Notes under the pieces: model-generated
Database searches by the model: none
What the model saw: the letters and a program-made list of their open reading frames with translations, nothing else
What the model was told of the DNA's origin: nothing
Shown here: one piece after another, positions 35,571 to 48,337 of the stretch
Numbering within the stretch: position 1 is the stretch's first letter
Layout of the letters: each line of letters begins with the position of its first letter
Program-made: the position numbers and the translations under genes
Source: Muscardinus avellanarius
Taxonomy: Eukaryota; Chordata; Mammalia; Rodentia; Gliridae
Assembly (NCBI GenBank): GCA_963383645.1
Contig: OY726571.1
Span: forward strand, 24,678,116-24,742,115
Length of the DNA stretch: 64,000 bases
Direction: 5' to 3'

Positions 35571-36785
35571 TAAAAATATTATTAAAGGTAAAGTGAAGTA
35601 AGGGACTGACACCAAGAGACTGTTTATAGAAAACAAAGGTGAAAATAAGTTCTAAATTAATACAGGACATGAAATTCCAGGGTCTAGCTTCTGTGCAGTT
35701 GAATTTGATGATTCTTATTTTATGACAGAAATTCATACAGAAGCAAAACAATTTGGACGATGATAAAAGCCTAAATGACAGATCAGGACCCTTTCACTGT
35801 CTTTCATGAATAGCAGACCTTGAGGAAGACCAATTTTCACACTCTAATTAGTTATTTATCTAATAGCAAAACAAGATATTTGACTATTATTTTATCAATT
35901 TAAATTCAGGTATTTGTTGTAAACCAGGTCTCTCTAAAAATCAACTCTGTGGAAAGGAAGGGACATATGAGACTTTTGAAGAGTGTAAGCAAATTGGGCA
36001 TGTTTTTCCCATCAAAGTTTGCTATTCTAAAAAGAGATTATGCAGTAAAAAAAAAAGGAAGAAATACATGGTCTTCATGGAAACAGGCTTCCTCACTCTG
36101 TTTCTTTTGAATTATTGTGGCTTCAGCCGAGAAGATAATGATCTGGAGGTTAGTGGCCACCTGGTGGGTAGTAGCTAGTCTTTGCTGCAGAGCATCCCCA
36201 CCTGCAGGGTCCATTAAGCAAGAGGCTGATGCCCTTTGAATCAGCTCTCCTCACTTCTACATGTGTTTACTTGTGTGACCCACTTAAATAAAATACAGCT
36301 AAGAAACTCGCATCTTATTAGAGAGTTAAGTTATGAAGTGTTTGTATGCTTCTTATAAATAAGAGAGGTCTGTGTTGTAAACATCAGGCTCCATAGAGTT
36401 GGGTAAAACTATTCAGCGTGTAAATGCAGGCTTACCTAACCTTTTATCAGAGATACTTGTTGTATAGAAAGGCATGCTAGCAAGGTACTCATTCATTTTC
36501 ATTATTTGGAACCATTCTGGCCAGAGAATTACTCATTTTCTTACTTAATCATCTCTCATGGTCTCTTTAGTTACCTCCTACTAATGTAATTTCTGACTTG
36601 GTGAATTAAAAACATAACAGCTCTTTTAAAAGCTGCTCTTATTAGACCTGTGATCAAACCTGATAATAGCTAAAATCAACTTAGTTACTCTTTCCTAAGT
36701 AATTATGGCGTAAAAGACATGCCCTAGGGATTACCTAGCTAAACAAGGACAAGAGAAAGGGAAACCCAGGCCTAATGTCACTGGT
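35571..36785. other. Unique DNA, no gene seen
   Basis: Repeat-poor. The 90-codon frame at 35479-35751 overlaps the SINE and is spurious. Confidence 0.45.
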
Positions 36786-36789
36786 GAAA

Positions 36790-37290
36790 TTTTAGGGAGC
36801 ATTGGTTAGCATTTGTCATATAATAAATAATGCCAAAATTCAGCAGTTTAACAATAAGCATGCACTATTAAGTCTTTTGTTCAGCTGGACAATATTTCTG
36901 GTCTCTACTGGGCTTAATCTTGTGACCTTTGTCAGACATGGATCACACAGGCAGTTTGCAGATGTGCCTTATTCTTTCATATTTTGGGGAGAATAGCTAG
37001 TTGTAGTCTAGGTTAAAGCTGGATTAATATCTAGAATGTCCTCCACATGGTTCCATATCCTCCAGCAGTCTAGCATAGAAAAGGATACATGAGAGAGAAT
37101 TTAAGTACACAATGCATCTTGGGCCTAGATGCTTATAGCTAGTACATTGAACGTTTTCCCACATTCTGTTGGTGAAAGCAAGTCATAAGTTCAAGCCAAA
37201 CTCAAGAATACAGAAATAGTCTCCACCAATTCATGGGAGGAGCTACAGTCTCAAACTGCAAAGAGCAGTGATACAGGGAGGAATTCATCA
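36790..37290 (-). mobile_element. Unassigned ancient interspersed repeat
   Basis: agcagtttaacaataagcat, ttgttcagctggacaatatt, gttggtgaaagcaagtcata and ttcatgggaggagctacagt are arranged like a mammalian-wide medium-reiteration LTR or DNA element that I cannot name with confidence. A related-looking but distinct segment lies at 45.9-46.25 kb. Confidence 0.4.
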
Positions 37291-37489
37291 ATGTGCACTC
37301 CATCTACCACCGGGAGAAAAAGGCAAGTAAAGGGGTTATACAAGGTAAAGAAAGATAGCATACATTATATACATTAGACCCTTGGCACTTTACATTCATT
37401 TATTTTAGTTTGTGATCATTTGAATACCCTCAAAATATGTGACAATTTGAAATTTTACTGGGACATATTTATTTAGTGTGTGTTTTAAT

Positions 37490-37685
37490 TTCTAAATTTT
37501 AAATTATTTTTGCTAGTGCATTGTAATTATACATCATGGTGAAATTCATAGTGATACATTCATACACGTAAGTAACACATTTTCTTGGTATATCTCCCTC
37601 TCTACACCTCCCTCCTGCTACATGACTGTGAGATTCACAGTGATAAGTTCTTATCATATGTGCACATAACCTTATTGGTTCTGTT
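37490..37685 (-). mobile_element. L1 3' UTR-like fragment
   Basis: ttgctagtgcattgtaatta, tacatcatggtgaaattcat and a ccctctctacacctccctcc block resemble the reversed 3' UTR of the L1s in this window. Short and diverged. Confidence 0.5.
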
Positions 37686-37735
37686 TTGAGACACTAACAT
37701 ATTTGACACTCTCTTTATTGCTCATTTTCCCACTG

Positions 37736-37835
37736 AAATGCAAGATCCATGAAGGTTGTCCATTATCATTTTCACTGTATTGTGTGTACAAAGTGCCCTG
37801 CACAAAATAAATGTTCAATAAACCCTTATTAAATT
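37736..37835 (+). mobile_element. LINE-2 3' end fragment
   Basis: atgcaagatccatgaaggtt, aaagtgccctgcacaaaata and aatgttcaataaacc follow the L2 3' terminus. Short and ancient. Confidence 0.6.
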
Positions 37836-37904
37836 AATTGCTTACAAAAGGTCTGTAGACAGCATTCACATTTTTATTTATAATTTCTACTACATACTTT
37901 TCCC

Positions 37905-38000
37905 TTTAGTAAAATGGGGATAATTTCAGTGCTATATTATGGGGTAGTTATGACTATTAAATGAGTTAATATATGTAAAGCACTTAAAAGAGAATGCAAC
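37905..38000 (+). mobile_element. MIR SINE fragment
   Basis: aaaatggggataatttcagt, ttaaatgagttaatatatgt and aaagcacttaaaag match the central and 3' part of MIR in forward orientation. Confidence 0.7.
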
Positions 38001-41000
38001 TTGAAAACTGAAAATATGACTTATATGTATGCATAATATACAAATTACTTTTATATAAATTTTATGTGGAAATTTACTAAATATTATCTTAGAATTGGGG
38101 GATTTGCATAATTCTCAGAGCAATCCTTCAAGTATATACTCTACAAGTCACTATGAAAGGCTTGAATTGAATTAGATATTTATTAGAAGGCATGACAAGA
38201 AGCTTCATAGCACAGATAGCATTTAAGATGCACCTTTGGTGACATTTTTAGGATACAATTTTTAGGCAACTGGAACATTATGAATAAAATCGGAAGGCAT
38301 GAAAGAAGTGGCAACAGAATATTGGTATATAGTCTAATTTGGGAACATATTAAGAGAATAACAGAAGTGAACATGAGCAGGTACATAAAGGGTCCACCGT
38401 AAATGGGTCTTTGCTCTGGCCTTGGCAATTTAGTAATCTATGAATAGCCATTTGCAATCTTCTCACCCACAGTAATTTGAACTCCTCAGTAGAAAAGAAA
38501 ATTCCACTGGGCAGCAGTGTCTGGGTTGATAGCAATTGAAAAATAACAGAAAGTTGGAAAAACATGCTCAGATTTGAATTATTCATTTTTATGAGGTCTT
38601 AAGAAGAGAAATACAGTGATTGTAAGGGGGAAAAAAGGCATAAGAAATATTAGGTATTGCAAAATAAATGGAGGGATAAGCAAAAAGAAGTTGGATGGCT
38701 GCAATCAGCAATGACCAATTAAAAAGTGTGGGAGACATTAAGTGGAACTAAGATGTGAGAAGAAAGGAAACTATTGAGACTAAAAGTAGGAGAGTGGATG
38801 AAAACAATAGGTTAGGATATGGAGATATAAATAAAAGGGGCAGAAGAATCCCTCACTGGACATCTCTGAGGGACAGCAGGGAATATGAGTTTAGTTTAGT
38901 TAGCAGTGTATCCTCCCAGAAGGAAAAGATTAATACCCGGGTGTAGAGGTCGTCTCTGAGGAAGACACAAACAGAAATTATTTCAAGAACAACACAGAAA
39001 AAGGAGAACATGTTCTTTGTTTTGTAAAAGTTTCTTTTTCATATTTCTTAGATTAATAAACACTTGTGATTAACTTGTGATATACTGTGTGGAAGCTCTT
39101 AGATTATTTTGTGCACAACTAGAAATATTCTTAATCCTTTGGAACTTAGGTCCACAAACACTGGCTGTTCATTACAACAAAAATAATATGATCAGATTTT
39201 AGAAAATTACCTTATGTTATGAGGTTGTAGTCTATTTTTTGGAGATAAATAGCACCTATTTGGGATTAGAGTAAAGGTGTCAGTGTAATAGAAAGTATAT
39301 TTAGGAATGATTAACGATGTGCTATTGATGGAAAGCACTGGTTGAAAACACAGGTTGATTATTATTTAATGATTTTCCAACATTACTGAATAATTGACAT
39401 TGATGAGAAGGTGACCCAGAATTGATTTTATGTTGCTTGGACTTGGTTGTTGGAATGTCAATAGCGAGAGCATCTTATTATGTGCACCATATAAAGAAAT
39501 AAACATTTCCAGTAACTCCAAAGAGTTGTTTGTGATTAAATCCTTACAAAAATGGTAGGTGTTGTTATTCTCAGTTTACCCAGAAGGAAATAGAGGCACA
39601 TTTTTTTCTTAAGATATTTTTAATTGACATATCAGAAAAATAATTCAATAAAACCTCTTTTTGCAGGAAAAGTATAATTATGCTTAATAACATTTATCAT
39701 CTAAAATTGCATTGATTTACATATAATTTAAAATTCTATGTTTCATCCGTTAATTTATCTTTAAAATTAATTGGTATTGTTTTTAAAGGATCTGTATTTT
39801 TAATGTGAAAATGGTATAATTGGCAAAAAATATGGAATTGGTTTTACTTCACTAGTATTTTTACTTAATAGGGCAAATAGAGTATACCAAATGATTGTCT
39901 TAGTAATAATAATAAATATTTTGTAGCTCAAATATAAGGGGGAAAGCAGCTATCTTAATTTGTTCTAATTTAAAAAATAGATAAAACTTTAGGTTGTTTC
40001 AATGAAACTAGACTCCTCCTCTCCTCCCTCACTTTGTTTTTAAGGCAACTTACATTTCGTGTTCAATCTTTCCAACAACTATTGTTTCTTTACTGTTTAG
40101 AACAGTGTTATTGAAATTGTAGGTCATAACTCATGAATCAAGTTTGTTATCCATAATAATCATATCTTAAATAAAATAAAAGGATAGAATAAGATGAAAT
40201 AATAAAAAGTAGGGTACATCTCTCTTAATATTATAAGTATTATTTTATCAAATATCTGTTCTATATAAATTTTAGAAATATGCATTTAACATGTACTTTT
40301 GAGCAAGAAAGTGTAATAGCTACTGATATATTCAGGGATTCACTTCATGTACTGTTACAATCGCAAAATAGTTTAAATTATTTAATCAAATACTTATTAA
40401 ATGCCTGCTATGTCTGTGACTATTAACCACCAAAAGGTGACCTCCTGGTCTATATGAATTTATGTTCAGGGTAGAATATGTCCCCACCAAAAAACAATAA
40501 TAACTGACACAATTAATATGCCTGGGATATTGTTGTTCAATTTTAGCATTTATTTACCTTTACATCTTGATACTGTAGCATACTATAAATTATATCAGAA
40601 TAGTTTCTAAATGTTTTATGTACTAAAGGTCATTTTATAAATAGTCAAAACCCTTCTCTAGCATGTTCATTATGCATCAACAGGCTAATAGCCATCTGTA
40701 GAAAATTAAAAGCCATCTACAAAAAGTTCATGAGTGCCTGTGCCTTATATTTACCACTGAATAGGGCTTATTTCAGTGTTTAGACAAATATTTTGTGACA
40801 ATCACTAAGTGCCAGGCAGCATCTTAGCTGTTCAGGGTAAAAGGATGAATATAGGATCTGTTCTCTAGGGGTTTCAGTCTTGTAGAGGAGACTAAAATGC
40901 TTAAAAAGTTTTTCTCTGTTTCTCATTGTCTTAGAAGGGGTACAGGAAAGATTCCTACCAACAGAGGAAAAATTAGCTGATGTACAGAATCAATTTATCA

Positions 41001-41150
41001 CATTTGTGTAGGTCACTGAAGAAAAGACTGATTTGAAAAGATGAAAAAACAAAGAACTTAAGAACAAAGGAGTGAAAAAATCAAGTAAGAGTTGTTGAGT
41101 ATCTCTTGCTCCTCAGAGAATTCACTAAGCTTCTTAAAGAAAGAAGACAC
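38001..41150. other. Repeat-poor unique DNA with MIR/LINE-2 traces
   Basis: A reversed MIR piece lies at about 39525-39602 (ttaaatccttacaaaaatgg ... aatagaggcaca). LINE-2-like text is at 40790-40870. A segment at 40095-40230 with atgaaataat-type repeats may be a DNA-element remnant. Minus frames at 38183-38586 and the plus frame at 38755-38946 show no domain. No exon is recognised. Confidence 0.45.
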
Positions 41151-41154
41151 TAGA

Positions 41155-41385
41155 GCCAGGCATGGTGGCACACACTTATAATCCTAGTATTCCTAATCCC
41201 AGTACTTAGGAGGCTGAGACAGGAGGATTGTAGTTTGCAGCCAGCCTCAGCTACTTAGTGAGGTCCTTTGCAACTCAGTGATACCTTGTTTCAAAATAAA
41301 GAATAAAAAATAGGGCTAGGGGTGTGCCTCAGAGGTAGAATGCCCCTGGGTTCCATCCATAGTGCCACAAAAAAAAAGAGAAAAA
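41155..41385 (+). mobile_element. Dimeric B1-ID SINE with internal 15-bp duplication
   Basis: agccaggcatggtggcacac start, then the atcctagtattcct/aatcccagtacttag tandem copy in the B1 half, tttgcaactcagtgatacct and a full ID half. The tail is A-rich with G. Old layer. Confidence 0.9.
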
Positions 41386-42300
41386 TAAAACAAAAAAAAA
41401 AGAAAGGAGATATGTGAAAACTATTTGTATAAAATATGCTTGAGTATAACTATGAAATAAGCAAGTTACACTTATATCACTCCATATATTATTTGCAAGT
41501 TCTTTTAAACCACTAGCAATTTTCTTGTCATCAGTAAAAAGACGAGATAGGGCATTAGAAAAGTTTATAAATGCCATTCTCTTTAGACCCTGTTATTCTA
41601 CAGACACTATTAGATTGCCTCTAGTTTCAGCCTAAATCACTTTCATGATGACATTCTAGACAAACCTGCATTTCCTTCACTATCTGCTAGACTGGTTTTG
41701 CATCCAAAACAGCTCAACTGCCCTACCATATTTCCTCTGTCATGCACAATCTTTCCTTTAATAGTAGCCTCCTACGTTCTTCCTGAAGACCTGCTGAGAT
41801 GCTCTTATGCATAAAAAGCAGATGTCCCAATTTTTCCTCTCAAAACCAATTGTACATTTAGCAAAGTAGACTTAACTTTCTTAAAGAAAATTCAAGATGC
41901 CCAGAGATAAACAGACTACCCCAATACAGGAAGAAAGACATGTCTCAAGCTGTCGAAGACAATCTGTTCAGATACAAGTTTTTCTTGAGATTGACAAACT
42001 GTAAATTGTTTGTTTCTATAAATAATTGATAATAAAATTCATAGAATGCTATATCTATATTTGTAATTTAATAAAATGTCATATTGCCATATTCTCATAT
42101 TGCAAACCTGAGAAACTAAGTTTGAGTTAAGGAACAAATTTTGAAATAAAATATGAGGGACAGATGGAAAGATTTAGGTACCATATATAAAAGAACCAAT
42201 AATAAACACAAAAGGCATAGTAGAAGAAAAAGATACTTTTTCTCTTTTTTAAACTTCTGGACATCCATTCCATGACACTTCATTCCCCAATGCATAAAGA
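41386..42300. other. Unique DNA, no gene seen
   Basis: Pyrimidine-rich text at 41590-41830 could be ancient repeat but cannot be assigned. Minus frames at 41329-41577 and 42116-42394 are unsupported. Confidence 0.4.
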
Positions 42301-42309
42301 ATAAACTTA

Positions 42310-42415
42310 TAGTAGTGTATGGTTTTTCACACCAGTACTTGGGAGGCTGAGATAGGAGGATCTCAGTATCCGGGTAGAATGCCTCTAGGCTCAATCCCCA
42401 GTACCAAAAATAAAA
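42310..42415 (+). mobile_element. Internally deleted B1-ID SINE
   Basis: agtacttgggaggctgagat and aggaggatctcagtatccgg jump directly to gtagaatgcctctaggctca and a ccccagtacc end. About 80 bases of the middle are missing. Confidence 0.75.
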
Positions 42416-42494
42416 GTTAAAAAAGAATCAATTTATTATTAGACATATATCTTGTTTTTGCATTTGTTTTTCCAGGAGGGGTTGTTTTTGTGTT

Positions 42495-42538
42495 TGTTTT
42501 GGTACTGAGGTGCTCTACTTTTGAGGTACACACTGGCC
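42495..42538 (-). mobile_element. ID half of a SINE, reverse
   Basis: ggtactgaggtgctctactt and gaggtacacactggcc are the reversed ID half. The B1 half is missing where the L1 3' end begins. Confidence 0.55.
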
Positions 42539-43110
42539 TTTTTTTAAATTGGTGCATCATAGCCATACATTTTAATGGGGTACAAGATGGTAGAGGCATA
42601 CATACACACATCACTCGCTTAGCTCTTCCCCAATTCCATCACATTTTCTCTCCCCTCCCTCCTTCTCATGTTTGGCTTAGTGATTGACTTCAATATGTTT
42701 GTGAATGCATATTATGTACATCAGGGAATTTCCTTCTTCTCCCTTCCCATCCCCCGCAGGTCACCATTTTTGCTTATCTAAGTTTTCTCCTTCTTCTCCT
42801 AGAGTTCCTTCTATGACCCATTTTCTCCCTAGCTTCCACATATTAGGGAGAGCATCCAATTTTTTTTACTTTCTGTAGCTGATTGATCTTAATTAGCATA
42901 ATGTTATCCAATTCCATCCATTCCCCTGCAATATGATATAATTTTGTTCTTTTATACATTTTTAAAGCAGTTGCAATAATTTGTTATCCCACCAACAATG
43001 TATTAGATGTCCACTTCTCTATACCCTCCCTAACCAGCATTTGTTATTGTTTGTGTTTTTTAATGATTGCCATTCTAACTGGATTTAGGTGAAATCTCAG
43101 GGTAATTTTA
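42539..43110 (-). mobile_element. L1 copy 4: 3' segment
   Basis: The 3' UTR (attggtgcatcatagccata, ctcccctccctccttctcat) leads into reversed last ORF2 codons. About 250 bp relative to the 53-kb copy are missing around 42955. The segment ends at the complement of a taaaattaccctgag region, where orientation flips. Confidence 0.9.
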
Positions 43111-44158
43111 ACCAAGTCAGGTTCATCCCAGAGATGCAAGACTAGTTCAGTATTAAAAAAAAATCCATATAATTCACCACATAAACAAAATCAAAGATAA
43201 AAATCACATGATCATATCAGTAGACAATAAAAAGCATTCAATAAAATCCAATACCCATTCATGCGAAAAGCACTGTAGAGAATCAGAATAGAAGGAACAT
43301 ACCTTAACATCTTAAAGGTAATATACAATGGGCCCACAGCCAACATCATATTAAGTGGGGAAAAACTCTGAGAGTTTCCCCTAAAAACAGGAACAAAACA
43401 AGGATGTCCATTATCACTACTTCTCTTCAATATAGTACTTGAGACTTTACCCAAAGCAATAATGCAAGAGAAGGAAATCAAAGGAGTACATATAGGAAAA
43501 AAAGAACTGAACTACACCTATTTTCAGATGACATGATATTATACTTTGAAGACCAAACAAACTCAACCAAAAGGCATAGAGAACTGATCACCAAATTCAG
43601 AAAAGTGTCTTACGAATACAAAATCAATCTTAAAAAATCATAAGTTTTCTTGTATGCCAAAAATAAATCTACTGAAAAGGATATCCAGAAAACACTTTCA
43701 CTCAGGATATTTCACACACAATTTGGAGTAAACCTAACCAAGGAGGTTAAAGATCTCTACAAGGAAAATTATAAAACATTAAAAAATAAATCAAAGAAGA
43801 ACTTAGGATATGAAAAGTTCTTCCTTTCTCTTGGATAAATAGAATACATTTTATAAAAATGACCATTTTTCCAAAAGTTATCTACAGATTCAATGCAATA
43901 TCTAGTAAGTTACCAAGGTCATGTTTTACAGACATAAATAAATCAGCCCTTAAATTCATTTGGAACAATAAAACACAAAAAAAATAGCCAAAGTAGTTTT
44001 CAGCAACAAGAACCATGCAGGAGGCATCCCAATACCTGATTTAAAACTATACTACAAAGCCATTGTAATAAAAACAGCATGTTATTGACACAAAAAAAGA
44101 CACACAGAGTAATGGAGCAGAATAGAAGACTCAGAAACAAATCCACACACAGCCAAAT

Positions 44159-44209
<51 letters not shown>

Positions 44210-44980
44210 GGGTGTACTGGGGTGGAACCCAGGGCCTTTCTATCTCTGCGCTATACTCCCAGACCTACTTATTTTTATATTTTATTTGGAAACAGGGTTT
44301 CACTAAGTGGTGGAGAGTCTCACTCAGTAGCTGAGGCTGGCTTCGAACCTGTGCTATCCTCTGTCTCAACCTCCCAAGTATGGGGATTACAAGCATGCAC
44401 CACCATGCCCAGCCATCCAATTTATTTTTGACAAAGGGGCCAAAAATATACACTGGAGAAAAAAAGATAGCCTTGTTCAACAAATGGTGTTGGCAAAACT
44501 GGTTAACCATATGCAGAAAAATGAAAATAAATACTACTTTCTCACCCTGTACAAGAGTCAAATCAAGATGGATCAAAGACTTGGAAATCAGACTAGAGAT
44601 AGAGAACTTGCAGCTCTTTGAAGAGGGCATAGGTCTAACGCTTCAACACACAGGCACAGGTAAAAGCCTTCTCAAGACCCTAAAGGCAAATGAAATTAAA
44701 AGAAGGATCAATATGTAGGATTGCATGAAACTGAAGAGCTTCTGTGAAGAAAATTAAACTGTCAAGAACTCCAATAGAAAGTCAACAATGGGAGAAAACT
44801 TTTGCTAGCTGCTCTCCAATAGAGGACTAATATCTAGAATATAGAAAGAACTCAAGAAATTCAGCACAAAAGAAACAACCCAATCAAAAATGGGCAAGTG
44901 AACTAAATAGATACTTCACAAAAGAAGAATTGAAATGACCAGTAAATATATGAAAAAAATGCTCAACATCATCAGCAACC
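43111..44980 (+). mobile_element. L1 copy 4: inverted ORF2 segment (RT to C-terminus)
   Basis: Plus-strand ORF2 starts in the RT region (gttcatcccagagatgcaag) and runs through a degenerate RT motif C equivalent near 43520-43540, thumb text (AKNKSTEKDIQKT, frame 43650-43838) and the C-terminal region (frame 44380-44718), to gctcaacatcatcagcaa at 44979. A SINE splits it at 44163-44413. Many stops and frameshifts. The outer end and the start of the reverse segment are separated by only about 16 bases in the 53-kb copy, which indicates one insertion with inversion. Confidence 0.9.
44163..44413 (-). mobile_element. Dimeric B1-ID SINE nested in L1, GT-repeat tail
   Basis: A (GT)n tail at 44163-44206 is followed by the reversed ID half (ggggtggaacccagggcctt) and B1 half (cttcgaacctgtgctatcct, accaccatgcccagcc). 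The duplication agccaaatgatt is at 44151-44162, with a diverged match at about 44411. L1 text resumes with ttgacaaaggggccaaaaat. This shows the L1 is older than the SINE. Cys/Val-repeat frames here are spurious. Confidence 0.92.
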
Positions 44981-44984
44981 CCAG

Positions 44985-45095
44985 GCCTTTTTATTCTTTA
45001 CTTTGAAACAACGTCTTATTAAGTTGCTGAGGATTTTGTTGAGGTGCTGAAGCTGGCCTCAAACCTGTGATCTTCCTTTCTCAGGCTCTTAGGTA
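44985..45095 (-). mobile_element. Partial reverse SINE
   Basis: ccccaggcctttttattctt, aagttgctgagg and the ctggcctcaaacctgtgatc B-box region are parts of a B1-ID element that lacks both ends. Confidence 0.65.
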
Positions 45096-45134
45096 TTTTA
45101 AAAGTTTACTTCACAAACGTAAAGAGAAGAGTAA

Positions 45135-45430
45135 CGTTCAGTAGGAAAGATATAGGGGAAGAGAGAAAGAGGAGAAAGAGAAAGAGTTGGCGAATAGGTA
45201 CCAAATATAGTTAAAAAGGAGTAAGTTCTAGTGTTCTGCAGTACAGTAGGATGACTACAATTCCTGACATTTTATTACATACTTAATAAGGCAAAAAATA
45301 TGAATCAGAAGGTTCCGAGCATAAGGAAATGTTAAATGTTTAAGGATATTAAAGTTCTATTTATTCCAATTTGATCATTACACATTGAATACATATATTG
45401 AATTATCATACAGCACCTAAGAAATAGATA
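45135..45430 (+). mobile_element. Old L1M-type 3' UTR fragment
   Basis: aaggagtaagttctagtgtt, acagtaggatgactacaatt, tttgatcattacacattgaa and atatattgaattatcataca follow the order of L1M 3' UTRs, with ancestral L1 divergence. Confidence 0.65.
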
Positions 45431-45880
45431 GGATTTTATAAAGGGAAATTGGAAGTGAGAATCACATAAGTATGTTTAAGACCAAAGTTACCTAGAAGGT
45501 TTCCATATATTAGTTCTATGTGTTTGTAATATCCTCGTCCTAAGGCATATGAGAATTAGATATTAAGAATTATAATTATCTAAAAAATGCAACAGAAAAA
45601 AGGGCAAAAATAGCATACATAGGCATTTTCTTTTTCCCCTATTATTCCTAAATTCTAATCTTAAATTACTGGTTTGAGTAATAAAGAAAACTATTACTGT
45701 ATAATCAACGTTGTCCTAAAAAATACACACTTGGAGCCTAAGAGCCACACGGGGGGCCATAAAAGGAAACAGGGTGAGGTCTCCTCAGTGTGCTATCTTT
45801 CTAGCCTGTTTCAGGACTTGCCTTATCAAACTGTTTTATCTTCTTACAAACTTAGAAAAGATAAGCTTCATTAAAGCAGA
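45431..45880. other. Unique DNA
   Basis: Nothing is recognised; the 66-codon frame at 45674-45874 has no domain. Confidence 0.4.
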
Positions 45881-45884
45881 CTAG

Positions 45885-46260
45885 CTTGTGTTTTGATCAC
45901 TACTGCTGCATAAGGAGCCTCCTCAAAACTTATTTTACCATATTCATGAATTTTTGTGGATCAGGAATGCAGACTGGACTCAGTAAGAAAAGCTTTTCTC
46001 TGCTATATGATAGCCAGGACCTCAGCTGGGAAGATGGTGTCTGGGGGTGTGAAAATAAGCTTGAGAGAAAGCACCTTCAGACCTCTTTCCTCATGTGTCT
46101 GGGGTAGTCGCTGGCTGTTAGTAGACTATATGGTATGCCTTCTTACACCTAGCTTTAAGACATGGCCGGCTCAGTGTAGCACCACATCTAGCTGGCAGCT
46201 CAGGAATCCAAAGGTAAATCCTAGTAAATTGAGAATTCTATTTTACTAGCCTCTGCAGTC
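45885..46260 (-). mobile_element. Unassigned ancient interspersed repeat
   Basis: tgcataaggagcctcctcaa, aatttttgtggatcaggaat, cctcagctgggaagatggtg and tcatgtgtctggggtagtcg resemble a reversed mammalian-wide repeat of the cataacaaattaccccaaaac type. The frames at 45886-46249 fall inside and overlap in different phases, so they are not coding. Confidence 0.4.
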
Positions 46261-48255
46261 AAACAGCAGCAATTCCTTGTACTCTATTGCTTGAAAAAGT
46301 GAATCTGACTTGGACTCAAATCAAGAAGAGATGTAGACCCCACTATTGGCTAGGAAAAATGTCACTGAATTTACAGAAAGACCTTGGAGCCACCAAAGGA
46401 AGTAAGCAAGTCATAGGTAGGGTGCTAGAAGATTGAGAAGCCAACCCCGGGAAGCTGAGTGTAGCTGCTTGGATGAAGACAACAGGCAGCTTTCTACTAC
46501 ACGAAATAAGAAAGACTGACATTTGTGAATATTCATACTGCCTCTTCATGCCATTCCTGTACTCAAGGCAATGTGATTACAATTGGTTTCAAAAAAACTT
46601 AGAAATGATATAAATATAATTTTCTATTTCAAATTTATACTCTGGAATAGCTTATTATATTTAATAATTTCCCCATCTCTTAACTCTCTAGGGAACTTTT
46701 TATCCCTCTCTAAATAAAAATCTTAATGCTAGAGTTACAGAGACTTAAAACTGCATCCAGAGCAAAATGTCATTCAATTGTCTCAGCTTGAGAGTATAGC
46801 TCCCCAAAACAATTAAAATCACCGAATCATAAATAAACACACACAGATAGATAAAAACAAACTTATTAACAGACACCTAAACCAAGAGTAAGCTTATATA
46901 ATAGTTGAGGGGAAAACTGACATTAGGATTTCAGAAACTAAGGAGCAGATATTCCAATTTGAAATTGATTTGCACATGTGAACATATAAATAAATATACA
47001 TGTTATATATTGTATGCATAGTAAATGCAAAGGGTTACATAGTTATAAATTTATTCTCTCTATACATATGTTTATATACACACAAAGCAACAAATAACAA
47101 CTATGACAAATAAAAAGGAAATTAATCCTTGTATTAATTTTATTTTCTATTAATTTGCATGTGTTTGTTTTGGCATTTACTATTATAGAAGTCTTGATAT
47201 TATTTCTCTAAATGTATAATATGGGACTAGAACTTGTATCTATTTCAATGTAGAGTCATACTTATATACTCTTAGTACTTGTTATTCAATCAGGAATATG
47301 TTTACAAAGAATTAAAACCACTGGCTATTTTCTTGAAAACACCCACTAATTTTGTCATTGGAACATTTGGTGATACTGTACTTTTATTAAATAATGCAGT
47401 AATCACCACTTTTGCAAGATGCTAGTCTATTCATTTACATATAGTTTACCATGCTGCATATCGGATATACATAATTAGAAATCAAAAGAAAGGAGTAAAA
47501 ATGTGGGTAAGCAATTTGCTATTGCTTCTACCATATGCAACCAGTTGAAGCAGATGGAATTGTGTTCTTAGGACTTTAAGAGTATTTGGTACTAAGAGCG
47601 ACTAGAGACCAATTACACAACACTCGCCACAGGGATCTCGCCTCAGGGTTTTTAAATGGATGAATAATATATAAACTCCATGGCTTCCAACTGAGAGGTA
47701 CTGAAGCAACATCAAAAAAATAGGCTATTTGAGTTGAACTAAAAATGAAATAATTTTGGATTTGAACTAAAGTCTTTTGTGTTTACATATGTAGTTGGTT
47801 GTAAGGTGGAAGCTCAGGGGCATAGTAAATAGAAAAGATTTTTTTAAAAAAATACCTGTAAGCTCTCACTTTTTCCTAAGTCTGGGAAAAGAAAAGAAAA
47901 AGAAAGCCAAAGAAAAACTAACCTCTTGATTCAGACCTGAAGAACAGTTTATGAAAAAAAAAAAAAAACCTGTAAAATTAAATTAATGGAAGACAGTTGC
48001 TTCATTTTTAAAGCCCTAAAGTATCCTAGAGTATCTTACAGATTCTTTCAAACTCTACTTATTGTATTTGTTTTTTTCTGGAGGCCTTGAGACAATGAAT
48101 TGCCAAAGACAATTATTAACAAAGGGGCTGTTGGAATCAGTTATTCAACTCTACCTCACTTTTGAGTTCACATGTTATATAACAGCTACAAAAACAACAG
48201 CAGTCATGCTGTATATACCAGGATTATACCTTCTTGGTTACAATAAATTTTATCT
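46261..48255. other. Unique AT-rich DNA, no gene seen
   Basis: Nearly 2 kb without recognised repeats or genes. A 68-codon minus frame at 46343-46549 is unsupported. Confidence 0.5.
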
Positions 48256-48264
48256 TTCTTTCTG

Positions 48265-48300
<36 letters not shown>

Positions 48301-48337
48301 TTTGTTTTTTTTTTTGTTGTTGTTGTTGTTGTTGTTG
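48256..48337. repeat. (CTTT)n and (GTT)n microsatellites
   Basis: About ten CTTT units, a T run and seven GTT units make up the tail of the reverse SINE that follows. The Leu/Phe-rich frame at 48062-48373 crosses it and is spurious. Confidence 0.96.

Noticed and set aside
38183..38586. Two minus-strand frames with hydrophobic stretches
   Set aside because: Short, overlapping in different phases, no start context or family resemblance.
40095..40230. Possible hAT-type DNA element remnant
   Set aside because: The match is a vague A-rich pattern with a short phrase; kept only as a remark in the regional entry.
45886..46249. 73- and 97-codon frames as a possible exon
   Set aside because: Overlapping phases within an ancient interspersed repeat; no splice-site pattern stands out.
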